DNA of 64,000 nt from Nitzschia sp. DOCU1 (taxonomy: Eukaryota; Bacillariophyta; Bacillariophyceae; Bacillariales; Bacillariaceae): contig OX595988.1 in the NCBI GenBank assembly GCA_951394045.1, forward strand, positions 2,371,352 through 2,435,351, in the 5' to 3' direction. Both the position numbers and the translations under genes were made by a program. Shown here piece by piece: positions 48,649-58,471 of the stretch. The notes under the pieces are model-generated. The model was not told where the DNA came from. It searched no databases and saw only the letters and a list, made by a program, of their open reading frames with translations. Within the stretch, counting starts at the first letter, position 1, and every line of letters begins with the position of its first letter.

Positions 48649-49273
48649 TTTGGTGTAGTCCCCCAGACAGCCGACTGCCGACAATAAATGACTTGTGATT
48701 CCCGCCGACTCTATTGAAGATAAAAAGGCCGGGCGATGAATTGGCAACTATGGGACCAGACGAGTTTCTCTTTGCCTTGAAGGCTACCGATAATGATGTG
48801 GTCGAGCCTTTTCTTGATCGGGCAGCAAATACCAATCATTCAGCGGATCCATAGCAAACGGCGACGACATACCAACCTCGTCTCACAAAATCTTTGCGTC
48901 ACAACATTTTGGCCGTTGCGCCGGGCAGTCCAAGGTGCGCCAAATCTATCGTCCTTAAAACGGACACTGTCCGAGTTTCCGATTGACAGACTATTATTAC
49001 AACGTCAGCAACGACTCAAACGACCAAACTCGATGCATCCGAGATTCTCGCGATTGCTCGTCTCTCGCTCGCATTCGCTCTTTCGAAAACGAACATCAAA
49101 CCATCACGAAGATGACATCAAACATAGCCTACTAGAGAAGTTGTGCATTAGCAGCGAAAGGGCGTCTTGTGGCTATTGAATCTTTTTCAGGTATCTGTGG
49201 AAGCAGAAGACAAGATCGATCGGATTGATTGGAAACGCTGGCTTGTGACGAAGATGGGACAGAAACAGGAACG
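48649..49273. other. Divergent promoter region
   Basis: About 625 bp between the starts of the giant hydrolase-like gene (minus) and the CCCH gene (plus). A 34-codon frame starting ATG at 48750 and the longer frame 48793-49179 show no domain. A pyrimidine tract with CAG at ~49190 could be an acceptor for a non-coding first exon of the CCCH gene. Nothing else is evident. Confidence 0.4.
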
Positions 49274-50446
49274 ATGACCATATTGAACTATTCGGGTCGT
49301 GGTCGTGGCCGTGGTCGTGGCGACGGGAGGTGGGGTGGTCGAGGAGGCAGGGGCCGAGGACCTCATTCAACTCAGCGAGGTGGCATGTCGTGGGTGCGAG
49401 GTCATTCGTCGGGAAGAACTGGCAACCAGTTGGAACAGATCCACGAGGAATCTGTGGAGGAGACTGGTGGAAATGCCTCCAATCCCACATCTACCATCGA
49501 GACCTCGGACAAAATCCAGATCCCCACTGCATCCACGCTGGTAAAGCGAGGTAGTCACAAGCTCATTCTCAAGAAGGATCGATTGCTGGCTCCAGAGCAA
49601 GCAATCGAAATGGACCAGAGCAGCAAGAAGTTGGCAGGTCATCAGGAGAAGGAAAGCCGTCTAACGGCAAGTGACCATGGGGAAAAGATGATGAAAAAGG
49701 TCGGAAGAAATAAACTGGTGTTGAAAGATGAGGTGAATGACAAGGTAAGTGTACTTGACAACGCTGGCAAGGGAAATCTAGAACTTGCACGGCATCCTGC
49801 TTCAACTGTTCATCCGACACTTGATCAGTCGAAGAAGCGAAGGCATCCGGGACAGTTTCACGGTCATCGACCCGCTGCACAAAGGATCCGACTGATGAAT
49901 ACAGGGGCAAAAGTCGAACAGCCGGACGAGAACGCGGCCGCCTATTCGAACGCCTCGCCCGAAGCGACGACAGAAGGACATGAACGGTTGAGTGATTTTG
50001 CATATCGTGAGACTGGCAGGACGGTACAGCGCTTTCAACATCGAACCTGGAAGGCGGGGGAAACCAGTAGTCCAGATGGTAACGATGGGCCGCGAAGAAT
50101 GGGCTTGGTCCGTGCCAAGGATTTCAAAGCACCGATTTGCCCCACGTATGTCAAAGGGATCGAGTGTACTGACAAATTCTGCCGAAAACGGCACGATGTT
50201 CCAAAAGAATCGGCCGTCCCTGTTTGCTCGTTTTTTCAGCGCAACGGCCAGTGCCTCAAGGAAGATTGTAAATTTCGTCATATCAAGATCAACCCAAGGG
50301 CCACAGTTTGTCCAAGTTTTGCCCTTTTGGGCTACTGCGAAGACAGCGAGTGTGTCATGAAGCACTCACGCGCGCCACCGAAGGGAATCGATAACAATCG
50401 AAAGATTCCTCCGCCCAGCAACCGAAAATATGTACGACAGGCATGA
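49274..50446 (+). CDS. RGG/CCCH zinc-finger RNA-binding protein (ZC3H3/Yth1-like)
   Basis: 390 residues from ATG 49274, chosen because it directly precedes an RG/RGG tract (SGRGRGRGRGDGRWGGRGGRGRG) typical of RNA-binding proteins. A Lys-rich, low-complexity middle follows. The C-terminal ~90 residues hold three fingers of spacing C-x8-C-x4-C-x3-H: CPTYVKGIEC..., CSFFQRNGQC... and CPSFALLGYC.... Ordinary CCCH fingers have x5 before the third Cys, and the x4 form is found in ZC3H3/Yth1-like proteins of mRNA 3'-end processing and export. That specific role is an inference. Confidence 0.85.
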   Translation: MTILNYSGRGRGRGRGDGRWGGRGGRGRGPHSTQRGGMSWVRGHSSGRTGNQLEQIHEESVEETGGNASNPTSTIETSDKIQIPTASTLVKRGSHKLILKKDRLLAPEQAIEMDQSSKKLAGHQEKESRLTASDHGEKMMKKVGRNKLVLKDEVNDKVSVLDNAGKGNLELARHPASTVHPTLDQSKKRRHPGQFHGHRPAAQRIRLMNTGAKVEQPDENAAAYSNASPEATTEGHERLSDFAYRETGRTVQRFQHRTWKAGETSSPDGNDGPRRMGLVRAKDFKAPICPTYVKGIECTDKFCRKRHDVPKESAVPVCSFFQRNGQCLKEDCKFRHIKINPRATVCPSFALLGYCEDSECVMKHSRAPPKGIDNNRKIPPPSNRKYVRQA

Positions 50447-50613
50447 ATTGCCCAGCCGTCCGCATCATTAGCTCGATAGAAACATATTTCGGCGCAAACG
50501 GTCACCTTGCTCCTTGCATGTCCGTCTGGAGGAGAAAACAGGTCGAGCTGGCTAAAATATGCATATAATAGCTGATTATTCACATTACATAGCGGGCGCC
50601 AGTTTGCTGGCCA

Positions 50614-51636
50614 TCACGGTACACTGTCCATAGACTTGTACCTGTGCAATAGATAAGTGTCACTTCCCGATGACAGTGTCGAGTCATCTTGCCCCGTCTG
50701 CATCATGTCCCCGCCTCCAAAATATTCCTCTTCTAGCATTTGTTGAAATGTCTTGTTTAATGCTAGGTGAGTAAGTGGGATCTGTAAGGCGATGGCTGCG
50801 ATGAATCCAAAGACTAGGGAGAAGGCAACGCGTTGGCGTAACTCTCCCATGTCAACAAGCTCGTAGAGCATTCGAGCAGATATATGTGTGCACACGGCCG
50901 TTACAAGAAGCGCGACTCCAAAATAAAAGAACGTCACAACATGGTTTTTGGAGTCCATCTTTCTGGCATGTTGCCTCGATGGGAACCCAGATTTGGGATG
51001 TCCATTGATGACGAGAAGTTCGATCTTTCGTTCCTCCACAACGAATTTCTGAAAGAAGGAATCTTGATTTAAGATGATAGGGGGTTTGCTTCTCGTTACT
51101 TTTCCATCCTCAACATCACCGTCAGTTGTTTGTTTCAGCACACTATCCAAGCTAAAAACTCGTTCCGAGCATTGGAGCCTAGAATGGTTTGGGTGGACAA
51201 AGTCCTCTTCGACAACTCCAACTTGCTTTCGAACCTTCATTCTGTACCCATTCGGTGGTATTATATGATCATATTCGACCACAACGTTGTACTCCTTTTG
51301 ATTGGTATCAATGCAGAACCCTCCGCTCACACTTCCGCTGCGGGCAGGTTCAGTCGAAATTACGTCAGCTTCCACTGTTGACGCCTCTGACTGGTACCTT
51401 TTTGTGATGCCACTATCCAAGAATGATACATAGGCGAATATTGACGCCATGAATGATATCAGAAAAGCAAATGATAGCGACGTGACCGCCAGAAATAACA
51501 TATCGTCTCGATATCGACTGGCTTCTCTTATGTATACTTTCGAAGACGCACCATCAGCTTGAGCAAACTCCAGCGCCACCAGAACAAGCACCAGAGAAGT
51601 CCAGGGCGACCATACAGCTCGATGATTCATCGTCAT
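50614..51636 (-). CDS. Multi-span membrane protein, unknown
   Basis: 340 residues that I do not recognise. An N-terminal signal peptide or span (WTSLVLVLVALEFAQADG) is followed by a span at ~48-70 (FLAVTSLSFAFLISFMASIFAYV). A ~135-residue soluble region has beta-type sequence (YNVVVEYDHIIPPNGYRMKVRKQVGVVEEDF) and a single Cys on each side. Two C-terminal spans follow (~235-255, VVTFFYFGVALLVTAVCTHI, and ~270-290, VAFSLVFGFIAAIALQIPL), then a polar tail. The large loop between spans 2 and 3 resembles DUF3592-like membrane proteins in layout only. It is divergent from the ketopantoate reductase gene. Confidence 0.7.
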   Translation of the reverse strand: MTMNHRAVWSPWTSLVLVLVALEFAQADGASSKVYIREASRYRDDMLFLAVTSLSFAFLISFMASIFAYVSFLDSGITKRYQSEASTVEADVISTEPARSGSVSGGFCIDTNQKEYNVVVEYDHIIPPNGYRMKVRKQVGVVEEDFVHPNHSRLQCSERVFSLDSVLKQTTDGDVEDGKVTRSKPPIILNQDSFFQKFVVEERKIELLVINGHPKSGFPSRQHARKMDSKNHVVTFFYFGVALLVTAVCTHISARMLYELVDMGELRQRVAFSLVFGFIAAIALQIPLTHLALNKTFQQMLEEEYFGGGDMMQTGQDDSTLSSGSDTYLLHRYKSMDSVP

Positions 51637-52284
51637 ACTCTTTTTCCCGTGAACTTCACGAGAGAACGTTGATTTGGATCAATGACTTGCAAAACTGCAG
51701 CCAGGCTGAAAATGAGCTGCTCTGCTGCACAACTTACGCCGAACGATCTGGTCGCTTCCGTTGCTAAACGAAGACTCCAATGCCCGACATGACAGAATTG
51801 ATATGGATCACGCGCTGAAAGGTTTTAGATACAGAATTCTTGGAGGGAGATGTTGTTAATCCATCGGTGTGGTCCGAAATGGACATCCACGATGATGACA
51901 CGATCGATGCAGCATTGGCGATTTTCACTTCGCGTGGGGAGACGCCAAAAGAGTGAGGCACTGAGCGATCGAAAATAAATGTATACATGGCGGATACAAC
52001 AAAACCCAATAAAAATCGCCGACTACGAACTATGGTCGCACCTCAGAATACGTGGGACTTATGGTACTTAAGCACGCCAGGTTCTTAAACATTGTCACAA
52101 CCGAACCCCTTTAACACGGCATTTCAGATGATTGGACGGGGCGGGCTCGCATGTCACTTTCGGACTTTCCGCGTGCCGATGGTGTTGTGAAACCAAAAAG
52201 GATACTGGTACGTACCAGGTACGCATCTTCCATCAATGACAAAAGCACCAAGCAAGATGACGCCCAAGGGGACAAGATATTAGA
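51637..52284. other. Divergent promoter region upstream of ketopantoate reductase
   Basis: About 650 bp between two head-to-head genes. Apart from the palindrome and TACCAGGTA motif at 52205-52221 I see no repeat or RNA gene. Short frames on the minus strand here have no domain content. Confidence 0.5.
52205..52221. promoter_or_regulatory. Palindrome CTGGTACGTACCAG overlapping TACCAGGTA
   Basis: A 14-bp perfect palindrome (52205-52218) overlaps the 9-mer TACCAGGTA (52213-52221), 64 bp upstream of the ketopantoate reductase start codon. The same 9-mer and a related palindrome lie next to the pantothenate kinase gene (14490-14498, 14687-14702). A shared regulator is a hypothesis. Confidence 0.35.
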
Positions 52285-53328
52285 ATGATGGCAACTCCAT
52301 CCTTGAGGCCTCCCATTCACATACTTGGAGCTGGATCGATCGGTCAGCTATGGGCCGTTTCGATTCGTTCCAAGTTCCCACAGTATCCGGTAACCCTGTT
52401 GCTTCGGGGAAACCATAAAAAGGGGAGTGAGAAGGAGGATTCTTCAGGTTCTCGCACTTTGTTCTGGAAGCCACTATCATCCCCAGAACCACAAAGAGTC
52501 AATGTTCCTGTGCAGTATGTCGACGATGATACACTCCAGGACCCGATCCACACTTTGCTGGTGACAACGAAATCCTACCAAGCAAAAGATGCCGTCCAAA
52601 AAGTACTTCATCGATTGACGCACGCTGGTGCTGCCACCAATACCACCACTTCTCCACGAATAGTGCTGCTTTGCAACGGGGCCTTGTCGGTACAAGACGA
52701 TTTGTCATCACTATTATTAAGCAATGACATTTCATTAATTTTGGCAACCACCACCCATGGGGCGTATCGAGAAGATCTACGAGCGACAAAGGGGGTCGAG
52801 GCAGTCGCGGGTGACACTTGCCTCGTTCACGCTGGAATCGGGAAAGCTTTCATCGAAGAAACGGCCACTGATTTGGCATTATTGTGGGGTGAAGCTGGAT
52901 TGAATTGCTCGACCATGTCATGCGTAGCCATGAACGAGTTGTTGTGGAAGAAATTGGCCGCCAACTGCGTCATTAATCCATTGACCGCCCTCTATCAATG
53001 CACCAACGGAGAACTGTTGCTGGAACCATCTTTTTTTGAGCTTCAACAGGAACTTCTGAGCGAAATTGCTCGTGTCGCTCAAGCTACCACAAAAAACGAG
53101 TCGCTTGACGAAGACTGCTTGCGCCAATTTGTCCAGCAAGTGATCCAAGATACCAAAGACAACAAATCGTCCATGCTTCAAGACGTTCTCCATCAAAAGC
53201 GGACTGAAATTGATCATTTGAACGGCTTTATAATGAAAAAAGGCCGAACTCTGGGAATTGAATGTCCCTGCAACGAGGATTTAGCACATAGAATCAAAGC
53301 AACAAATAGCGCTGCTGGTGAAAATTAG
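52285..53328 (+). CDS. panE: 2-dehydropantoate 2-reductase (ketopantoate reductase)
   Basis: 347 residues from ATG 52285; a second ATG follows at once. The enzyme reduces ketopantoate to pantoate with NADPH, on the route to pantothenate and CoA. The N-terminal Rossmann motif is ILGAGSIGQLW (Gly15-x-Gly17-x-x-Gly20). TTKSYQ is the usual segment after the third strand. LLCNGA carries the conserved Asn. MNELLWKKLAANCVINPLTALY holds the catalytic Lys (~222) and Asn, and DHLNGFIMKKGRTLGIECPCNE matches the C-terminal substrate-binding helix end. There is no clear targeting signal. Together with the pantothenate kinase fusion, two CoA-pathway genes occur in this window. Confidence 0.94.
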   Translation: MMATPSLRPPIHILGAGSIGQLWAVSIRSKFPQYPVTLLLRGNHKKGSEKEDSSGSRTLFWKPLSSPEPQRVNVPVQYVDDDTLQDPIHTLLVTTKSYQAKDAVQKVLHRLTHAGAATNTTTSPRIVLLCNGALSVQDDLSSLLLSNDISLILATTTHGAYREDLRATKGVEAVAGDTCLVHAGIGKAFIEETATDLALLWGEAGLNCSTMSCVAMNELLWKKLAANCVINPLTALYQCTNGELLLEPSFFELQQELLSEIARVAQATTKNESLDEDCLRQFVQQVIQDTKDNKSSMLQDVLHQKRTEIDHLNGFIMKKGRTLGIECPCNEDLAHRIKATNSAAGEN

Positions 53329-53601
53329 AACAGTCAGTGAACAAGCTCAACACCAACGATGACTATAATCCAATTGAATCTTTTCGTAGTTGAAAACTGT
53401 GTCTTGTACCCACACGACACTGCTCTGACAGTTCCCTCTAGCTCTAGTTTAGTGGAAGCGCAGACCGCCGCTACCAATAGTAGCACGCCAAACTTGTCGG
53501 TGTGAGAATAGTAGTAAATTGTGTCAGCTAGAACAAGTCGTACCAGTCGATGAAGAACACCCTCCTTCCGTCGCGCGGACAGACGGCGTCGAGCACCCCT
53601 A

Positions 53602-53870
53602 ATATCTGTCGCGTAAAAAAGGGTCATCTGTCGCCCAAAAATACTTATGCCTAACCGTAAAATAACCCTAACCCTAACCCAAACCAAACCTTACCTAAGC
53701 CCCAAAGTCATTTAGAGGCTTATACCAGGGCATATGTACGGGTGGGGGACAGGCCTTACGCGACAGATGTCCCTTTTTGATATTTTCTTATACGACAGAT
53801 GTCCCCGGATACTTATACAGTCACGGATATATTTTATATTCTTTTTATACGACAGATATCCTAAACCCGC
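53602..53870 (+). repeat. 269-bp terminal module, left copy (MITE-like)
   Basis: Identical by eye to 59809-60077 and in the same orientation. It starts ATATCTGTCGCG and ends CGACAGATATCCTAAACCCGC-like, so the module itself has inverted ends. CGACAGAT occurs five times: on the minus strand near 53604 and 53626 and on the plus strand at 53761, 53793 and 53850, an inward-facing subterminal array. Near 53673 it contains AACCCTAACCCTAACCC, a short telomere-like run. It codes for nothing. Confidence 0.93.
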
Positions 53871-54089
53871 ATCGGCGAGGGCCCGGATTAAAGATCGCCC
53901 CGACAGTATGTCCGTCAACCGGGATGTGGACCTTGGATTCGCCTCCCGGCCAACTCTCTAATATTGTATATAGCTATAAATTTGAGCATACATGTTTGAA
54001 TCCAATCTCCACCGACCCTGGCGGCAATGCTTCACTCCGTCCATCATTCTTGTTTGCTCATTCTCTAGTACCTAGCACAATGATGCACC

Positions 54090-57000
54090 ATGACCACAGC
54101 ACAGCAGCACAACGCACCTTTGTTCCAGTTTGATGATTATGCTAACAATCTCCTATCCAAGAAATGGAAAGGAAGCATTATGATGGATACACGAATGTTC
54201 CATAACGGTATCCTAGAAGACGCCTTACAGCCACACGATCTCTGTCTCTATTTTGGTTTTGGGCACAACCGTTGTACCAAATTGTATTTTGACAGTAATC
54301 AGTTTCCTCCACCAGATGCATCTTTGAAGACTCTTCCTCCGAATTGTCATGGATTCGAGAAGCTCAAGATTGCCCTGCGGAACGCAGGGCATTCCTCCGG
54401 ATCACCTATTGTGGCAAATGGTAGCAAACGAGGCCAGCGTAGGTTTTGTTGCTCTGCATGCTGCCGAGTCTTCTCTCCTGGTCAAGGTTGCCCTACCGAC
54501 AAAAAAGAGTTACCAAACGAAAGCAACAGCACTTCGCCACAGTATCGAACTGACTCTATTGTCAATTCAGACAAAGCTGGTCGGCGTAAGAATGGACGAT
54601 CCTTGGCCCGACGAACTTCCACCATACGTGCTCTTGACCCAGATGAATGCTGCCACTTCAGCTTTCAGGTGGGTTGGGATCAGTATGGTTTCTATCTGAA
54701 TCCAAGGGCGGGCAACCCAACACACTCCTTTCATCCCCGTGTTGACACTTCAAAACTGCCCCTCCCCTCTGCTCTTATTCCACCTGAAGAAAGACGCAAT
54801 TTGCAAGCATTAGCAGAAGCCTGTGTTGGTTCTGGAGTTGGTCGCAACTTCATGCATTCAAAGCTAGGAAGGCACATATCTAGTGCCTCGTCGGGGCGCG
54901 CGGCCCACGTGGGCCGATGTGGGCCGATGTGGGCCGATGAGCACGCTTCGTCGCGCAACAGAATGAGACCCTTGTCTCGCATCCTCTCGTCTCCAACTTT
55001 CAGGAATGAATATTCAGATATGATAGTTGGTCCTGATGACTCCTGTTTTGTTAAGATGTATGAGAAAAAGACTCAAACAACCGTCTGAATGCAGTGGTCC
55101 TCGCCAGAAATTGATAAATTCCCTCGCGCTGCGCGACGATGTGGGCCGCGTGGGCCGCACGTAGAAATGCTACTGGAAGCTACGGGAGGCCCACGTCCCA
55201 AGCGTCGAATTTTCGGCTACCAGCCATTATCTTCTTCCAAAGTAATGAAAAAAGATGCTTCATTATCCAAACCGTTTTTAACCTTTCACTAAGAATAGTT
55301 ATTGAATATGTGCCGAATTGGATTTTTGTCGGAAGACAAATTCAAGTGCTGCGAAGCCTCAACTTACGCCAGACATTTAGTCCAATTACTCAAATCCCCC
55401 GATCAAATTCGAACTAGTCGTAGTCGAATTAGTCATCACGCGCTGTCATGCCGTGCAAAAAAACTGTTGGGGTTTGGTATCATGCTAAGCAACAGTTGAC
55501 TCATGATTTTGGACCAGAGCATCAGGATATCATTTGACTATCTGTCCTGTTAGTGGTTTCTTTTGTTGTTGTTCCTGTGTCCTGAAAAACCTTGGCTCTG
55601 CGATCGTTGGAATGAAAATGGGATTTGCGAAAAAATCGTCGAAAGACATCGTCGCGCGTACGTGCCTGTACAGTTCCGTATGCGCAGACCACGTGGGCAG
55701 AGGACCGCGGTTGATACTTTGAGTGTGATATCTACGTCAACTAATAGGATGAATAACTCTTCCCTCATATATACCTTTAGTTTACTATGTTGGCTATTGG
55801 TTCGTGATGTTTTTTAGTTTGTCATCATGTGTCAAGGTAGCTTCGGATGTCGATGAATGTGATGGTAGCAGTGTACTCAGGTAGCTGCCAGTAGCTGCCA
55901 GTACATTTTCTACGGGGTTTTCCACATCTCTGCGCGTGGGCCGTGTGGGCCGTGGGCCGCGTGGGCCGCACGCCCCCGACGAGGCACTAGAGCAAAGATT
56001 GCATACATCCAGAAGCAAGCTATACTCGATGATAAACATAACCTTCCAGCATCCGACATTGGTGGCCTACTTGATTTCTTTCGTGAATCACCCCAAGTCT
56101 CATTTCAAGTTCTCTGGGACTGCCCTGCTGAAGATGAATCTACTGGTGCCCTCCCGCCCTCCTCTCCAAATTGTGATGCAGATGTCATTTTGAATGATAG
56201 CTCACGTGTCTCTCCCTCTAAGCTCATCTCAACTTGTTATGATCGTGACAGCAAGAACAACAGCACCAACAGACAAGAACCCACAGGCTATGTTGATCAC
56301 TCAAAAGAGGATGATTTTGAGCAACTTAGGCAAACGGTAGCCTACCAACGAGCCTCGAAGTCAATTGACCCAACAAGCAAAGTCTTCCTTTGCGTAGCAT
56401 GGTCCAACACAGAAGAAACGTGTCTCTTCAAGAAGTATCATGATGTTGTCTACTGTGATGCGACAGGTGATACCAATAATTCCAAGAATCATCTTGTGAC
56501 CTTTTCTGGACGCACACCAGAAGGGCGATCCTTCATTTTTCTGTGTGTCTGGACTCATAACCAACGTCAGGTTACATTCCGATGGATATTCAAGGTTGCC
56601 CTTCGAACTCTTCTTCCAGAGTCCTTATATTCATCCATCAAGTTGTTTCTAGTTGATGGAGATCGTCAGCAGCTGCCAGAACTCCAAGAGGCTATTTCTG
56701 AATATCTTGTGAATGCGCAGGTCTCTCTTTGTGGATTTCACCTGGTGAATCAAAACTGGAAGCAAAATGGTCTCTCTCAAAAGTGTGTTGAGGCTGCTTG
56801 GAGAACTGCATACAAAGGATTTGTGAAGACCTTGCACACCTGGCTGTATTCCTTCATGCGTCCTGGGTACTGTGAGAATAAGGATGAATATGCCGTGTCC
56901 AAAGCTTTCCTTTATGCATTTCTTCAAAGTGCAAAAGTAAGGGAAACCCTCCAAACAAGAGAGAATGTGAAGCGTGTCATGAATTGGGTCCATCACGTGC

Positions 57001-58268
57001 TCAAGAGCGAATCTTTTTTTCTCTATTATCCAAAAATGCAACGACGAACATTCTTCCAAAGCACTACTAGCCCCCATGAAGGTACCAATTTTGGGATCAA
57101 GGCCCATGCTGCTTCTGTGAAACCATGTCATTCCATAAGCCAGGCAGGGCATGCATTGCTTCTTCAAGGAACGCTGAAGATGGGTTGGTTCCAAGAAGAT
57201 GCTATTCGGGGCATTACCAGAAAGTCACTCTGGAGCAACTCGGATACATCAAACTACCTTCTTCCCACTGGCGAGTCCATTCTTCAGCAATCATTGAAGC
57301 GAATGGACCAATACCAGACTAGACGCACTGGAGAAAAGACATGGAATGTTCTATTCAAGGAACAGAGTCAACCAATCATGTTGCAGGGTTTAGTTCTTGA
57401 TGGTGAGGAATTCTCGCCAATTCCAAGATTTGCTTCAGTACGAACAGTGTCCCTTGACACAGCTGGGTATTTGTTCTGCAGTTGTTGTCATTTTGAGGGG
57501 ACCGGGTTGCCCTGTGTTCACCAGGCGGCTGTTATTCGAAGTCTGTTCCCAAGTTGGAAGTCATTCACCCACCATGATGTTGCACTTTGCTGGTGGAAGC
57601 TCTGGTATGCATTTGCATATGAAAAGGAACATGCACAGCTTTCACTCTTGCTAGAGCACCTACATTCCCAAGAAGTCCCTGGCCCGTCCCTTCCTGGACC
57701 ATTGCCAGCTGCACCACAAAGTCAATATGATGAACCATTTCCGTTGGCATCAAAGCCTGCAGCAGAGAGAGTAATAAATTATCCCGTCGACCAAGTTCAA
57801 GAAATTATGCGCCTGGGGGGTATCTCCGCACCAACCAAGAACTGGACCTGTGTCTCAGCATATGAGGGGCTCACTCAGGAATCTTTCAACTGCAACAGCA
57901 AGAACAATAACAACCAAGAAGAAGGAGAGGACGACAACTCTCCTTTTGAACAAGAAGGGGGCCCTTTTGCTGCAGTCAATTTTGCTGATAACCAAAATGC
58001 TGTCGGTAATAAAAATTGTGCACGTGAACGTCTCAAAGCGGTAATGAATGAGCTCTATGGCTGCCTTGATTCACTGACCGACATCTGCCCTATTGAGGAG
58101 AACGATTTCATTAAGAAAGCACAGGAATCAATTGCAAACTCACGTGTTCGTCTCAGATTGTATAAAGGCACTGATCAACCACAGGTTCCAGCAGGTGGGA
58201 CTGTCAACATAATGTCTGAACAACAACCAAACTCCAAGCGGAGAACATTCCATTCCAGGAACTGTTGA
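54090..58268 (+). pseudogene. MULE-type transposase gene split by a 1.1-kb insertion
   Basis: The part before the insertion starts at ATG 54090 and has a cysteine-rich motif (RRFCCSACCRVF) likely to bind DNA. The part after it is in frame to a stop at 58268. Removing 54884-55990 (1,107 bp) leaves one continuous frame of ~1,023 residues, with the open frame running from 55991 through the in-frame TTG at 56190. The C-terminal part has a MULE DDE domain (Asp in YCDATGD near 56457, Asp in FLVDGDRQ near 56656, Glu in HEGTNFGIK near 57079, CGFHL between) and a SWIM zinc motif (CSCCHFEGTGLPCVH). The insertion brings in stop codons, so the intact protein is not made unless the insert is spliced or excised. 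Residues downstream to 58268 are polar. Confidence 0.85.
54884..55986 (+). mobile_element. Nested non-autonomous inverted-repeat element (1,103 bp)
   Basis: Flanked by CTAG on both sides (54880-54883, 55987-55990). The duplication could equally be the central TA. Terminal inverted repeats of ~29 bp (TGCCTCGTCGGGG... / ...CCCCCGACGAGGCA) differ by one indel and one substitution. Each arm carries a cluster of GTGGGCC/GGCCCAC repeats, and a third cluster lies near 55139-55160, giving about ten copies. No transposase frame is present. It interrupts the MULE transposase exactly, with the empty site deducible. The wording TAGTG...CACTA at its ends is opposite to that of CACTA elements. Confidence 0.88.
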
Positions 58269-58471
58269 TTGTAGTATAACTTGTTAGCAAAGAATGATTT
58301 TCTCACAGCCTTTCCGAAAAGGATCCTTACCTCTGGCAGTTGCAATTGCAATTGTACAACAGAGCGAGGATGAAAGCAACCACATGCAAAAACAGAAATA
58401 GAGCAACGATGGAAACAACATACACATCGTCGTTGCCATGGCCGCCATTGGCACCGTCGCCGTCCTCGCCG

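Noticed and set aside
48750..48854. 34-codon ORF in the promoter region of the giant gene
   Set aside because: Reads plausibly but is very short and has no homology that I can recognise.
54880..55990. CACTA-superfamily transposon
   Set aside because: CACTA elements begin CACTA and end TAGTG. Here the order is reversed, and a CTAG/TA duplication explains the bases.
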